Positions 47,080-58,389 of a stretch of 64,000 nucleotides of DNA are shown piece by piece (the first letter of the stretch is position 1; every line of letters starts with the position of its first letter). Both the position numbers and the translations under genes were made by a program. The notes beneath the pieces were generated by a model. The model saw only the letters and a program-made list of their open reading frames with translations, made no database searches and was not told the DNA's origin. Origin of the DNA: Prostheceraeus crozeri (taxonomy: Eukaryota; Platyhelminthes; Polycladida; Euryleptidae); assembly GCA_907163375.1 (NCBI GenBank), contig CAJQUW010007109.1:1-64000 (forward strand), written 5' to 3'.

Positions 47080-47795
47080 ATAGACATATTAACATATAAA
47101 ATGGCATGTTTACAAAATGATTAAGTCCTAGATATGTAAGGCTAATGTAACCAATCATAGAAATTGTCATATCACATTCAGGTGGCGGGCAAGCTCTTTG
47201 TCCCTTTGATTCAACATTGGAGTCTCCTCTTTTATTGAGATTGCTTCGGCAATTTGTAGATCATTTACTACACAGAAAGAGCGATGGTTTTCATGTCGCT
47301 TAATATGTTTCTCGGTTTCTTGTTATGTTTATCCAACCAATGCGTTTTTATTGATCCGTTATTTTCGTTCTGTTTACATCTTACTGATAACAAATATGTT
47401 GTGTATCCAATGTAGTTGGCATTGTTACAAATACCTTCCGGGCATGTATACTGGTAGACAACATTGTTGTTCGACTGAAATTTATCCAATTTTGTTTCTA
47501 TCGCGTTCACTAATTTGTGGTTCTTATAATAGATTATCAGTTTAATTTTTGAATCAGAATCTTTTGTTTGTGTGTTGTCATTGACTGTCTTCAATCAAGT
47601 GGTTCGAAGTCAATTGACCTTTAAAAAAGAATACAACGCTTTTCACTTCTTCTTTGGTTTTCATATTCTTAAATTTGTTTAATAGTAAATTGAGCTGTTT
47701 GTCGATAATACTGATGGGATAGTTGGTATTCGCTAGGATTCTCTTGACTTTGTTAATTTCATCATTAAATGAATTCCAGTCTGAGCAAATTTGTA
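47080..47795 (-). pseudogene. Penelope-like GIY-YIG C-terminal fragment
   Basis: The minus frame reads LIIYYKNHKLVNAIETKLD, NNVVYQYTCPEGICNNANYI with GYTT, and LSVRCKQNENNGSIKTHW, the GIY-YIG start. Upstream text (47,795-47,600) includes ILANTNYPISIIDKQLNLLL. It precedes the 5' ORF fragment at 47,043 in the same direction, a tail-then-head arrangement seen in tandem PLEs. Confidence 0.65.
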
Positions 47796-47802
47796 GTGCT
47801 CG

Positions 47803-48132
47803 ATGAACATAATTTTGTTAATGAGCTTGATAATGGACCAAGAAGAGTCCGAAACGTTGCAAAATATACGATTCTACGCTATTAAATGGTATTCATCAGT
47901 TGTCCACAAAAATTTAACTGCAACTCAAAAAGAACATTACAGAAAAACAGAAAGAATATACCAAAAATGCATTAAAATCGATCATGATCTAACATTTAAC
48001 CAAATATGTAAAGAAAACAATATTCTACCAAAGTACACCAAAATTAAGTTACACAAGAAAGAACTAGAAGATGAAGAAATGACAAAATTTTTCAGAACAG
48101 AACTGATAAAAACCGAAATCAATAATAACAAA

Positions 48133-48140
<8 letters not shown>
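47803..48140 (+). pseudogene. Penelope-like element 5' ORF fragment, plus copy
   Basis: Inverted counterpart of 46,633-47,043, nearly identical, ending in KTEINNNKE where an AT microsatellite begins. Together the copies form an inverted pair around the GIY-YIG fragment. Confidence 0.62.
47827..47858 (+). ncRNA. Hammerhead-like motif, PLE end (plus copy)
   Basis: TTGATAA, then GGACC-AAGAAGA-GTCC, then GAAACGTT. It has the hammerhead order, with a TTGATAA core as in the 29-34 kb PLE. Confidence 0.4.

Positions 48141-48190
<50 letters not shown>
48134..48190. repeat. AT dinucleotide microsatellite
   Basis: A pure AT run of about 57 bases at the point where the PLE similarity stops. Confidence 0.9.
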
Positions 48191-48191
<1 letters not shown>

Positions 48192-48194
<3 letters not shown>

Positions 48195-48408
48195 CTCCTG
48201 TCTCAGCACCACTCACATGTCCTGTCTCTGCACCATTCACCCCTGTCTCTGCTCCACAACATACTGTCTGTGCTCCAAAACCCCATGTCTCTGCACCATA
48301 TATCATGTCTCTGCACCACCAAAACGGATTCTTTTTGAAACAACTCCTGTCTCTGCTCCAGTATTCCATGTCTCTGCACCTTTTTGTCCTGTCTCTGCAC
48401 CACATGTA
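48192..48408. repeat. Minisatellite of CTGTCTCTGCACCA-type units
   Basis: About nine imperfect units of 18-24 bases contain TGTCTCTGCACCA or TGTCTCTGCTCCA. They give Cys-rich chance peptides on both strands. Confidence 0.8.
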
Positions 48409-48409
48409 A

Positions 48410-50210
48410 ACGAATTCTGTTCAGACTCACGCAACTACTTAGCATTCCGATAAAGTTACCTACAGGAAAGCATTTACCATGGCAATATTATCAAATTAAA
48501 TCAAATCTTCTTTTTTTAAGTAATTATAAAATGAGCGATGGAATGATAACTATCTACAAACTAAAGAAAACAAGTTTGCTGTAAGGCCGAATCAAAGAAG
48601 ATCTGCATGGAACTTTTGCATTTTAATACTTGACACTTTTTCTAACATTCTAATCACAATAGCACAATATTATAATTTTAATTATGTGATGCTTTGCCTT
48701 CGATTTCAATGTTGTTGTACATAAATACCTCTAAACTGACATCATTTCGAATGAGATATGATATGGGAATTGTTTAAAATGTACGTTTAAATACTATCTT
48801 CTGAAAGTTTGTCTTCACTAAGAAAATAGGTCGGCTGATTTATAAAAGTATGAATTGGGAATCTACATTTTATGTTGAGTTTACCAAATAACAAAGTTAA
48901 TCTTTAAATATCGTCCATTCGGCAGATAGCCGCGTTGAAACATTTTCTCCGCTTTCGAGGAGGAGTGTTCACTGCGAAGTTATAAGCAGATGCCTGATGC
49001 AAACCGTCGGTAGCACCTGTTCCGGCACCACCTCTTGTGGTAGCATCTCTCGTTGTATTTACAGCAAAAATACCACCATTTATTACAGACAATGCCTCCG
49101 TGAATATTAAACCCCTCTTTGCTGTTCCTACACGTACAGATGCAGTGTAGCATGGATCACGTAGTCAATGTTTGTATGCTTACTCCCGAAGCACTGGAGT
49201 GGAGCTTTACACTCCGATACAAATACACTGATTGCCGATAAATGGTGAATTTGAAACCTTTTTGGAATTGTAAATCCGCTGATTAACTTGCAATTACAAA
49301 ACATCCCTCTAAGTTGAGTAAAACACATTCGAATTTTAAATAAAGGCCATAGTTGCATTATTTATTCGGCCTTTTTGTAAACTAAAAATTAAAAACTTTC
49401 TTTAGCAATTCAGCTCTAACTTAACTATCACACTCATTACATTTATTTCATAAAGCATGACTGATTCACAGGCTTCCCGTTGGGTATTGGGATTCCCATT
49501 GGGATTGGGCCACCAAAAATTAAATAAGCTAGCACTACCAGGTCTTGTCCACGAAAGAAATGACATACAAAAATTAAGAAAAATCTATGAGCATATGTTG
49601 CATATTAGCCCGTTATGGAAGGAATTTATTCTTTATTACTGAAAGGTGCTTCAATTGATAATTAATAGGCATGTTTTGGAAGCACGATGTTAAAATAATG
49701 CAATGACATCTATAGATCACTATAGGCTTAATTTTTTCTTCAGGTCTACACCTTATTAGGAATAAGCCTAAATGAATTTGTGGTTTTGTTTTCCTCTTTC
49801 ATTCCATCATCGAAATCAAGTTTAATTCATTTGAAACTTGTGATTCAGACTATCGCACATCGTTATTTCTTTCTGATCTATTGACGTAAATGCATGCAAT
49901 TGTGAAATTACCGGGACGATGAAAAAAATTCAGCGAAATTTGTAAAAGGAATGATAATTTAAAAATAAGGAGGGAATAAAGGATGAAGTGGAAAAATGAG
50001 AAATGGAGAATGATTTTCGGAAAAGCGGAAAATAATGAAAATAAAGAAACTCTTGGTACCACGTTCGGATTTAGAAATAGGTATTGAGGCCTCAGATTGA
50101 ATCGAAAATTCTTGGAAATTTTTCTTAGAGAAAGATTAAGTGGGAGTGAACGTAAACCTAATTTTAATTGAAGTTGTAGTTGACCAGGTGACGGGAGATC
50201 ATCTTTCTGA
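48410..50210. other. No recognised gene (intronic)
   Basis: No coding block or repeat family could be supported. ORFs of 60-76 codons have no marks. Confidence 0.45.
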
Positions 50211-50220
50211 GAAAGTTATT

Positions 50221-50405
50221 CAAGGTAATTAAAACTCCCCTTTTCAGTTTAGGCCAATATAATCAAGTTAAAGTTAAAAGTTGTTGGATGGCCATCCAAA
50301 CATCGACCGTTGAAGGCGCTGGACGCCGAAGGCCTGTCTTCCATACTTTTAACTTTAACTTGATTATATTGGCCTAAACTGAAAAGGGGAGTTTTAATTA
50401 CCTTG
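50221..50405. mobile_element. Foldback with perfect 60-base arms
   Basis: Positions 50,221-50,280 and 50,346-50,405 are exact inverted copies (CAAGGTAATTAAAACTCCCC...), and similarity extends about 10 bases outward with one mismatch. The 65-base loop contains GGATGGCCATCC. The perfect match suggests recent origin or gene conversion. Confidence 0.85.
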
Positions 50406-50419
50406 TATAACTTTAATTG

Positions 50420-51220
50420 AAGTCGTTAGTAGAGCTGCGAAATTTGATTTTGCGTATTGTTTTGTCAAAAACGTCGCCGTCCGGACCTTTACTCTCTTGG
50501 ACAAGCCCAGCAGAGACCGCACCCCACATTATTCTGAAGAAACTAAGCAACTAACAAAATTCCTCAACTGAAAGAGGCAGCAAACAGAATTCCATCAATC
50601 CCTGGATCCAGCGCGGATTTAGACAATATTTAGTGAAACTGGAATAACAATTTTCCCTTACCGTCGACGCATATATGCCCAGACCTAGTATGAGCCCTGG
50701 TGTACCTCCAATATCAGGAACGAGTACAACATCCGTTGAAATCTCTGTTGATTTCGGGAAATGCAGACCGTACAATATCTGGGGAGGCAGTGAAAAGGGT
50801 TCTCGATTACGAGAACGAATAGGCCAACTATGCATATGTGCAAGTACCTACTTCGAACAAGTTCTGCAGAGATTTTTGTAATCAATGATTTGTTTTACGG
50901 ATTTATTGATTGATTCATGCTACCAATGTCATCCTCAGTAAATAAAGAATCTATTATTATTAAGGATGCTTTATGGTTTTTTTATACAGACCGTTTCCTA
51001 AATCGTTGCACAGCACAAAAATTCCTGCGTGTTTTGTATAGACTATTCTCATCAAATGTAATCGCAAATTGATAACTAATTTCTAAATTGATTTACTTGG
51101 TCAGCAGGGACACTTGGTTTAGAAAACAGTGTGGTTTGCTTAAATAAATGAAGTAATGGGTGATGGTCTGTTTTGTTATTTTGAGATATCATGTTGTTGA
51201 CCCTCTTATCACTCACTGTC
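50420..51220. other. No recognised gene (intronic)
   Basis: ORFs on both strands near 50,551-50,885 show no family marks. Nothing else was recognised. Confidence 0.4.
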
Positions 51221-51226
51221 GTGTTA

Positions 51227-51950
51227 GTCCGGCAGCCAGAACGAGTTTCTGCAGGGAACGAGGCCGAAAATGAGACTTTCACAGAATGATGTACACCCTA
51301 TGCCTACTACGAATCGGCACGTCTGCCGAGTTCTAGTGAGTTCCTCTTCTTGTCAGACAGGATCAAAGAAAAACACATGTAAATCCAATGGGACGTAGAT
51401 TGCAGTTTTTGACTAAAATGAAATTTTCTATGTTTTCTCTGATTAAACGAAAAGTACTAAGCTCAGAGTCATAATTTTTGGCATGGAATGTCTTCGGGTC
51501 ATTTTCTATGATTTGCCTGTGCTATTATCATGCTTCTGATCGGCAATGTGTGTGAGAATGTGGTTGAATGTGGATAAAGTTGCTCAAAATGTTTGTGTTT
51601 GCCGACATTAAGAGGCTCGCCAAATCTAAATGTGTCTAGCTTTATAGATAGGAGTGCATGAAGATAAAAGGAAATAACCTTAAGACATTCCATGCCAAAA
51701 ATTATGACTCTGAGCTTAGTACTTTTCGTTTAATCAGAGAAAACATAGAAAATTTCATTTTAGTCAAAAACTGCAATCTACGTCCCATTGGATTTACATG
51801 TGTTTTTCTTTGATCCTGTCTGACAAGAAGAGGAACTCACTAGAACTCGGCAGACGTGCCGATTCAAAGTAGGTATAGGGTGTACATCATTCTGTGAAAG
51901 TCTCACTTTTGGCCTCGTTCCCTGCAGAAACTCGTTCTGGCTGCCGGACT
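51227..51950. mobile_element. Foldback with about 265-base arms
   Basis: Arms 51,227-51,492 and 51,684-51,950 are nearly identical inverted copies (ends AGTCCGGCAGCCAGAACGAG and complement; inner ends GGCATGGAATGTC and complement). The central spacer is about 190 bases. No transposase is present. A separate short match to the right arm's outer text was not found. Confidence 0.85.
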
Positions 51951-51954
51951 ATGT

Positions 51955-53125
51955 CATCATTGATGAGCTGCTCCTGTCGATCCATTTGTCGGACGCAGGC
52001 GTCAGCATTCCTACGGCGCAAAGAAAATGTTTTGTTTATTGTCAACTGGTGCAGACGAGACAAGTCCTCCTCTGATCTGATATTAAAAATCTTCTGATCT
52101 CAAGTGAGGGAAATGATGACTGAACCAATGACTGAGTATGGTAATGTTACAAATTTGAAGCCTGCCATGGAAAAGATGGGTACATACGAGTATTCTCGGA
52201 GCTGATTAGACAAGCATCCTTTTAAATCCAAACTAGAAAACTCCAGCATTAATGCAACAAAATATATTGTTAAAAGTTGTCTGTTATTGACCGCAGAAAA
52301 CATTGCTTCATCCAACAAATAGCGCAAAATCAGGTAAAAGTATAAGCTGAATGAAATTGTGCCAAATGTTGTCGAAATTCGAAAAAATGAGAGCTGATCA
52401 AAGGCGCGATTCAGTGGTGAAAATCTTAATTTTCTATAATGTGAAACTTCGTCTGTAGGCATCGGTGAAGACAAAGGCTTTTGCAATCATACACATGTCA
52501 ACAGAGTTACGAGTGGTGTTTCCATTACTTTCGAGTAGGCCAAATTTGAGATAGTGCTAACATTCGTGTACTTTGAGAGAACGAACAGGTAACCTATACA
52601 TTTGGTGACATATGAAGGAACTGGAGTGCAACTAGGAAATGATTCTCTAGTTACAGAACAAATTCTACAAACGCCTGCTGATGATATACGTCCACTTGCT
52701 TGAGCTTTTCATAAATCGAAATGCAATGATGTAGCAGCTGAGAAGATTATCACTACAATGCAATCTGGGAGTATAACATGCAGATCTATCATCAAATGAG
52801 AAATTTTAGAAGGCTCATCGTATTCCTTTCAAGTACATTCCCTTTAAAAGCATGTAATTTCGTCTATTTTCCGTTATCACCCAAAGTTGCATTTACTCGT
52901 ATTTATATTTTATTAGACACGTGGCATGCAGCAATGCCAATTACATGCAGCAGCAGACAAACTATACTCACACGAAGTGAACAGTGAATTTAAGGAAAAA
53001 TGTAAAAGCGAATTATGAAACAACTTAAGAAATACAAGTCTTCGAAGTATAGGCCTATGGGTTGAAGAAGTCAATTGTTTTCAATTCAACTGCCTTCATG
53101 AGAGTTCTTAGGTAAATCATCTTTC
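51955..53125. other. No recognised gene (intronic)
   Basis: No supported coding block. A 128-codon minus ORF (52,100-52,486) is bland and not called. Confidence 0.4.
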
Positions 53126-53130
53126 TCATC

Positions 53131-54185
53131 TCAGGTAAATTTGATGTCATTATCCAACGTGTTTATAAATTCAAAGAACTCTTTGGCATCAGCAGGAGTC
53201 TTGAATATAGCGAAACAATCGTCAACATATCTTTTATAAAAGACAAACTTGTTTCCAGAAAACTTTTCAAATTTGGATTCTACAAAACTCATGGCAAAAG
53301 ATGCCATGGTAGGGCCTAAATTTGAACCCATAGACATGCCGTCAATTTGTCTGTAAAGTTGGTTATTAAAAGAAAACATTACATCTTTGCAAGCTAAGTT
53401 AAGCAGCTCCCGCATTGTGCGCTTGGAGACTGGAAGCTCATTTTCAGCTATGTTAGAGATGATGTAATCAATAGTACGGTCGACAGGAGTGCAGGTGAAC
53501 AGAGCAGAGACATCATAGCTGCACATGTAAACATTATTTTTAGGTTCAACTTCGACGTTCTTTAAGCAATCCAAAAATTCAAAACTGTCCTTGACGTTAT
53601 AAGTTTTTGATATGTGCTTCTTTAAAACAGAGTCAAGCCAAGAGGTAATGTTGGAGAGATAAGAGTTTTTCATACTGAGAATTGGATGATAAGGAGGATT
53701 CTTGGAATCTTTATGGACTTTAGGAAGACCATACAATCTTGCTGGTTGGGAACCTTTGGCTTTGATAGCCTGAAAAATGGCATCGGAGATACAACCATCT
53801 TTTTTGAGCTTACTCAACTTCCGATTAAGCTTATCTTCCTCAACAGTGTGGGGATTTTTCTTCGCTCTCTTATTAGGAACATATTGTTTGAACCGTTTAC
53901 TATCTGAGAGCAATGATAGCATTTTTCTCAGATACGTGTCTTTAGAATCGATGACAATGCCATTGCCTTTATCAAATTTGGAGATGTATAAATTTTCACG
54001 ACCAGCAAGATCACGTAAGCACTTCATTTTGCGAGAAGTACTTTTGGGAACTTTACATTTGGAAAAGTATGATTTAAAGGAACTTCTCATTTTATGAAGA
54101 ATGTCTTCAGACATATCCGTGTTGCGCTTAATTAAATGAGCTACATGCTCAGCCTTAGCCTTTTCTTCAAAGAAAGAAGTATTTG
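53131..54185 (-). pseudogene. Penelope-like reverse transcriptase, inverted 5' part
   Basis: A long open minus frame (54,114-53,131, extending upstream to about 54,185). It has ENLYISKFDKGNGIVIDS, ARLYGLPKVHKDSKNPPYHP, motif A CSYDVSALFTCTPVDRT, motif B DGMSMGSNLGPTMASFAM and the catalytic FYKRYVDDCFAIF. It ends at EFINTLDNDIKFT. The next part of the protein, expected to follow directly, lies at 54,187-54,942 on the opposite strand. The family differs from the 29-34 kb PLE (YVDD against YIDD and different sequence). Confidence 0.85.
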
Positions 54186-54942
54186 TTTCCTTGATATCAT
54201 GATCAAACGTGAAGATAGTCAGTTTGTTACTTCATGGTATCAAAAGGAGACAAATACTGAGGTTTATACTCCTAGTTGTTCTCACGCTCCAATACAGTAC
54301 AAATTGGCTGCTATGCGTTCGCTGTTTTATCGTGCTAGGCGCATTTCGTCAAATTCTGAGATTTATCAAAATTCTTGCTTGAAAATCAAGACAATTTTTA
54401 TTGATAATGAGTATGATGAACATACCATAGACAAAGTTAAAGCGAAAGTTGACAATCAGTTTGGAGTTGAAAAAGAGGCTAAACCTGAAAATTTGAAAAT
54501 CATCAATTGGCAATTTCCTTTTATCCGTGAGAAAGCGCCTGTTCTGAAAAGCAGAATACATGAGCTAAACAAATTATTACCAAGCAATAGAAAAATCAGA
54601 GTGGTCTTTCAAACGTTGAAGACCAGCATGTTCTTTAGAAATAAAGATATTATTCCCTCCGACTTGAAATCAAAATGTACGTATTCGTACACCTGTGGAC
54701 AATGTGAATATGTCTATATCGGGGAGACTTCTAGACATTTTATTACTCGGATCTTAGAGCACATGAAGGGGTACCCAGTACCCACTGAAATATCAGTTCA
54801 TCCACACGCGCTAGAGAGAAAGAATTTTAAAGTCATTGCGTGCACCAACAATCACAAGATTCTCGAATCGATTCTGATTAAAAACAATAATAATTTGCTG
54901 AACAATAGAGACGGTTCCTTTCCACTTCTGCTAAATCTATAG
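54186..54942 (+). pseudogene. Penelope-like protein C-terminal part with GIY-YIG nuclease
   Basis: The plus frame from about 54,175 reads ICFLDIMIKREDSQFVTSWY, TPSCSHAPIQYKLAAMRSLF, and later YTCGQCEYVYIGETSRHFIT with RILEHM, the GIY-YIG start. It ends NNNLLNNRDGSFPLL at 54,942. It continues where the inverted part at 53,131 stops, so the two are one gene rearranged by a 5' inversion. The first residues of the listed ORF are antisense of the inverted part. Confidence 0.85.
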
Positions 54943-55081
54943 CTAGTCATTGGATTCAAACTACGTCATTTCATGTCTGTCCTTTTTCTGTTTCATCTGT
55001 ACATTGCCATCTGACGCCATTTTAACAGTGTTCATTTCATTTCATCTCATATAAAAATGATTTTACCTTTCCATCAATCCA

Positions 55082-55112
55082 TTGACAAAGGAGACTGTAA
55101 CGCTCTGAAACG
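55082..55112 (+). ncRNA. Hammerhead-like motif downstream of the inverted PLE
   Basis: TTGACAA, a short GAG/CTC stem and GAAACG, flanked by CCA and TGG that can pair. It lies about 140 bases after the PLE stop. It is weaker than the other examples. Confidence 0.3.
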
Positions 55113-55139
55113 CGTTTGGATAAAAGCAAATTATCACAA

Positions 55140-55619
55140 GATTGCTTTTTTTCTTTGTTATGTAACTTTATTTAAATGCATTGGAGCTAGAAGGGGGCAC
55201 ACGCGCTATTAAAGTTGAATCTGCTACATGCGTTGTTTTTCTGTGCTAGCGACTTGGTGGAGATTGTGACTAAATTATCAAGGTATCATACATACATGTA
55301 TATATACCAGTCAAAAATGAAAGAAGTTAAAGAAGTAAATGTTTCTAAAATTTTGTCAATGAGTATAAATGTACATGTAGGATTATACTAAATGCAGAAA
55401 ATAATGATATCAAAGCGGACCAAGTGATCTTTACTTGTTTGTGGACCTCCGGCAGCTATTCGCGCTGTCAGTGCTTACATGGCACTTGTGCATTGTAAGC
55501 CATTGATTTTTCTTTATTTTTCATAATTCATATAGATCCAGAATTCTTAGGTTTTACATTTGAATCGAAATGCTGACTGCTTCGCTCACTGTTTGATGCT
55601 TTAAACCAGTTTAACTTGT
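55140..55619. other. No recognised gene (intronic)
   Basis: AT-rich; nothing supported. Confidence 0.4.
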
Positions 55620-55627
55620 GTTAGGAC

Positions 55628-56555
55628 TAGGGTTTACAATCCCGGGATCTCGGATCCCGGGATCTCGACCCTATTTCCGAGATTAAAAATCCCGGGATTA
55701 CGTCTTCGAGATCTCGAGGTATTTCGAGATATTTGAAAGATTGGCCCTGAGTTCCTTCTAAGTGACATAGTTAAGAGAGTCAATGGCTTTTTTGAAAATG
55801 CATCTAAATTTTTTATGTTCCAAGTTTGATAAATTGCCAATGTGCTGCATTTGCCGAGCCAGCTGGTTAAGCCTCGTTCACACGATGACACTAGTGTCGT
55901 GACATTAGTGCCGAGGAGCAGCGCGAAATCTGGGCTAAATCAATGCCGTGACACAAACCGTTCAGACGCTTAATAAACAGTGTTGTGACACTGCTACTAG
56001 TATTGCTTCTGTAAACTGAAAATACTTCGTAAATTGATAGCTGAAAGACAAATCACAACGATTTAAAATAACGAGTAAAGGCTCGTTCAGACAGAGCTAG
56101 GTTTGCGGTTTGCGGTCTTGAGACACAGGAATGATCCTCAAGCGGGTGAAACAAGTCCTGGAATCGATACCTCCAACATCGGTAGAATCCGAAAGGTCAT
56201 TCTCGGCGGCCGGTTTGTTCTTAACGAAATTACGGTCGAGAATGAGTGATAACACAATTCAGTGTCTTACCTTACTTCGCCAATATTTTTTCGAGTTGAC
56301 TAGTTTTACCTACTGTAGATGTTTGTTTAGTTCACGTTGAAAGATATACATTTTACAAGCACGTATCGTCTTTTGAAATATTTCTTGAAACTTAATGATT
56401 GAAAACATCAGTATATATAAATCTAAGATTCTGATATTCGATATGAATCTAAGATTTATACAGTATATATAAATCTCGATCGAGATCCCGGGATTGCGAT
56501 TAGCCAGTCTCGAAAATCCCGGGATTGAGAAAACGCCTCGAGATTGTAAACCCTA
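55628..56555 (+). mobile_element. hAT element with 8-base target duplication
   Basis: Ends TAGGGTTTACAATC (left) and GATTGTAAACCCTA (right) are inverted repeats. GTTAGGAC lies at 55,620-55,627 and again at 56,556-56,563, a clean 8-base duplication. Inside, a plus frame (56,131-56,330) encodes the hAT dimerisation piece SIPPTSVESERSFSAAGLFL with KLRSRMSDNTI. Most of the transposase is deleted, so it is non-autonomous. Subterminal CCCGGGATCTCG/CGAGATCCCGGG words are inverted on both sides. Confidence 0.88.
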
Positions 56556-56564
56556 GTTAGGACA

Positions 56565-56995
56565 TGCAGATTGTAACCGAGTGGGAGTTAAGTATTCCAC
56601 ACCCAAAGCAGCTGTGTCAGACTCTTTCACCCTAAAATTTCGGAATTGCAATCGACGTTGTCATCGCACAAGGTTGTGGGAAGTCTGGTACTCAAAACCT
56701 CGTTAAAGATTTGATGCTTTGACTGTTGGAGAGAGAGAGAGAGAGATGACATGGCATCATGACTATGCTGCGTTTGGGAACTAAGAGAGCGATGATAAAT
56801 CTCATCCTTCGACAATGCAGCGGCAGCGATGTGGCGATGACTCATTGCTTTGTGATGAGGATCGAGATAGGGACTTGTGTTGAGGGAAACCAGGAAGTGT
56901 CATCGAAACTTTGTCTTGCATTGATTATCGATGAGGTTGCTAGTTGATAATGCTAAAAACCTTGCTATGAGCTGTTTGGTACGTATTAATTTTCA
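56565..56995. other. GA-repeat and no recognised gene
   Basis: A short GAGAGA run lies near 56,730-56,746; otherwise nothing supported. Confidence 0.4.
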
Positions 56996-56999
56996 GAGG

Positions 57000-58385
57000 G
57001 ACCAACTTTTCAATCCAATGGATGTCCTGAAAAGTGAATCCGTTGCTTATGGGCTATCTCCCCCAGGTTTTCAAATTTGTCTAAAATCTGCGAAACGATC
57101 AAGCTTACTAGAAATAATTTGTTCATACTCAATAAATTCAGTCTTATGAATGTAAATGATCAAAAACTTTTCTGTCAAAACGTAGATCATTTAATGAAAT
57201 TTGCCCATCTTTTAGCAAAAACTGTCTGTATTTCAATAACCAGGTGGTTGAGGTTATCATTTTATTCCAATCAGAAAAATAGTTGATGAAATATAGTAAT
57301 TGATCATCGTTCCTTGAACATGTATTGCATTCACCTCTCATGGATAGCTTTTTCAATTCGCGGTTTTCAATCAAATCATTAATAGCTATTGTTTTTGACC
57401 AAGAATTTGAATTTTCAATCAGAGATTTTGGCCCTGTTGAGACTCAAAAAGCTCAGCAACTTTTGTACATCGAGTAAGAATATCTGCAGTGTTTGAATCT
57501 GTAGGTACATGACGCCATTGATGGATTTCTGTGTTATTTATTCCGTACACCTTACCTACGAACGGTTTAATCCTTTTATATTCATTTTTCAGGAACTACA
57601 AAACCGATGTTGAATCGGTCCAGAAATAAACTTCGTCAATTATCAAATTAAGTTCATTTATGAGAAATTTATTACATCTCGAAGCAATCAAGCGACTTGT
57701 AGCTCAAGTCGCGGAATAGTTTGTCTTTTCTGAGGACAAAGTCTTAATTTGCTGAATATTAGAAAACATAAAGACTGATTGTTCATATCCATCTGACGAA
57801 TATGTGCAACGTTGCCATACGCAATCAGATGCATCACAGAAATGATGCAGTTGATTGTTCACGACATTACTGAAATTTTGTGGCTTACTACAACGTGTCA
57901 CAGGCATTTTCTCTAGTTTCGACATCTCATAAATCTACTCATTGAATACATGTTGATGCATTTCTCCAATATATTCGTCCCAATCATAACCCTAAGAACA
58001 TAGTGTCTGAAATAATAATTCAGCTAGTAGAAGAACCGGAGTAAGGAATCCCAGAGGGTCATAAATTGAGCCTAACTAATATAGGCCTCGCTTTTTCAAT
58101 GGTTTGTCTTTCAAATCTTGGGGAAATGTAAGTGTCCTCATTTGGATCCCAATATATTCCCAAAACACGCTGAATAGGAGGAATGCTTCGCAGTACATTT
58201 ATATCATTGCAAAAAAACTTTATGATTTCGAATCCCCGTGTTGCTAGAATCGGTAGAACTTCATTCACTATTTGCATTGCTAACTTCGGATTTTCAACTG
58301 ACTTCACAAAGTCATATACGTAAAAATCATTTATTACAGACCGTTTTTGATGTGACTCTCCGAACAAATGCCGTAAGTTATGACA
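57000..58385 (-). pseudogene. BEL/Pao-like LTR retrotransposon pol fragment
   Basis: Minus strand: FYVYDFVKSVENPKLAMQIV at about 58,320 corresponds to the reverse transcriptase YVDD region, but the first catalytic Asp position reads Tyr. IPPIQRVLGIYWDPNEDTYI follows. Then come RPILVRLN, the RNase H-like QLHHFCDASDCVW (near 57,845) and VYFWTDSTSVL (near 57,625), and HQWRHVPTDS near 57,510. Stops and frame shifts are frequent. The order fits BEL/Pao elements. No LTRs were identified. Confidence 0.72.
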
Positions 58386-58389
58386 TTAA

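Noticed and set aside
48000-48453. ORFs with long Tyr-Ile or Cys-rich stretches
   Set aside because: They come from the AT microsatellite and the CTGTCTCTG minisatellite.
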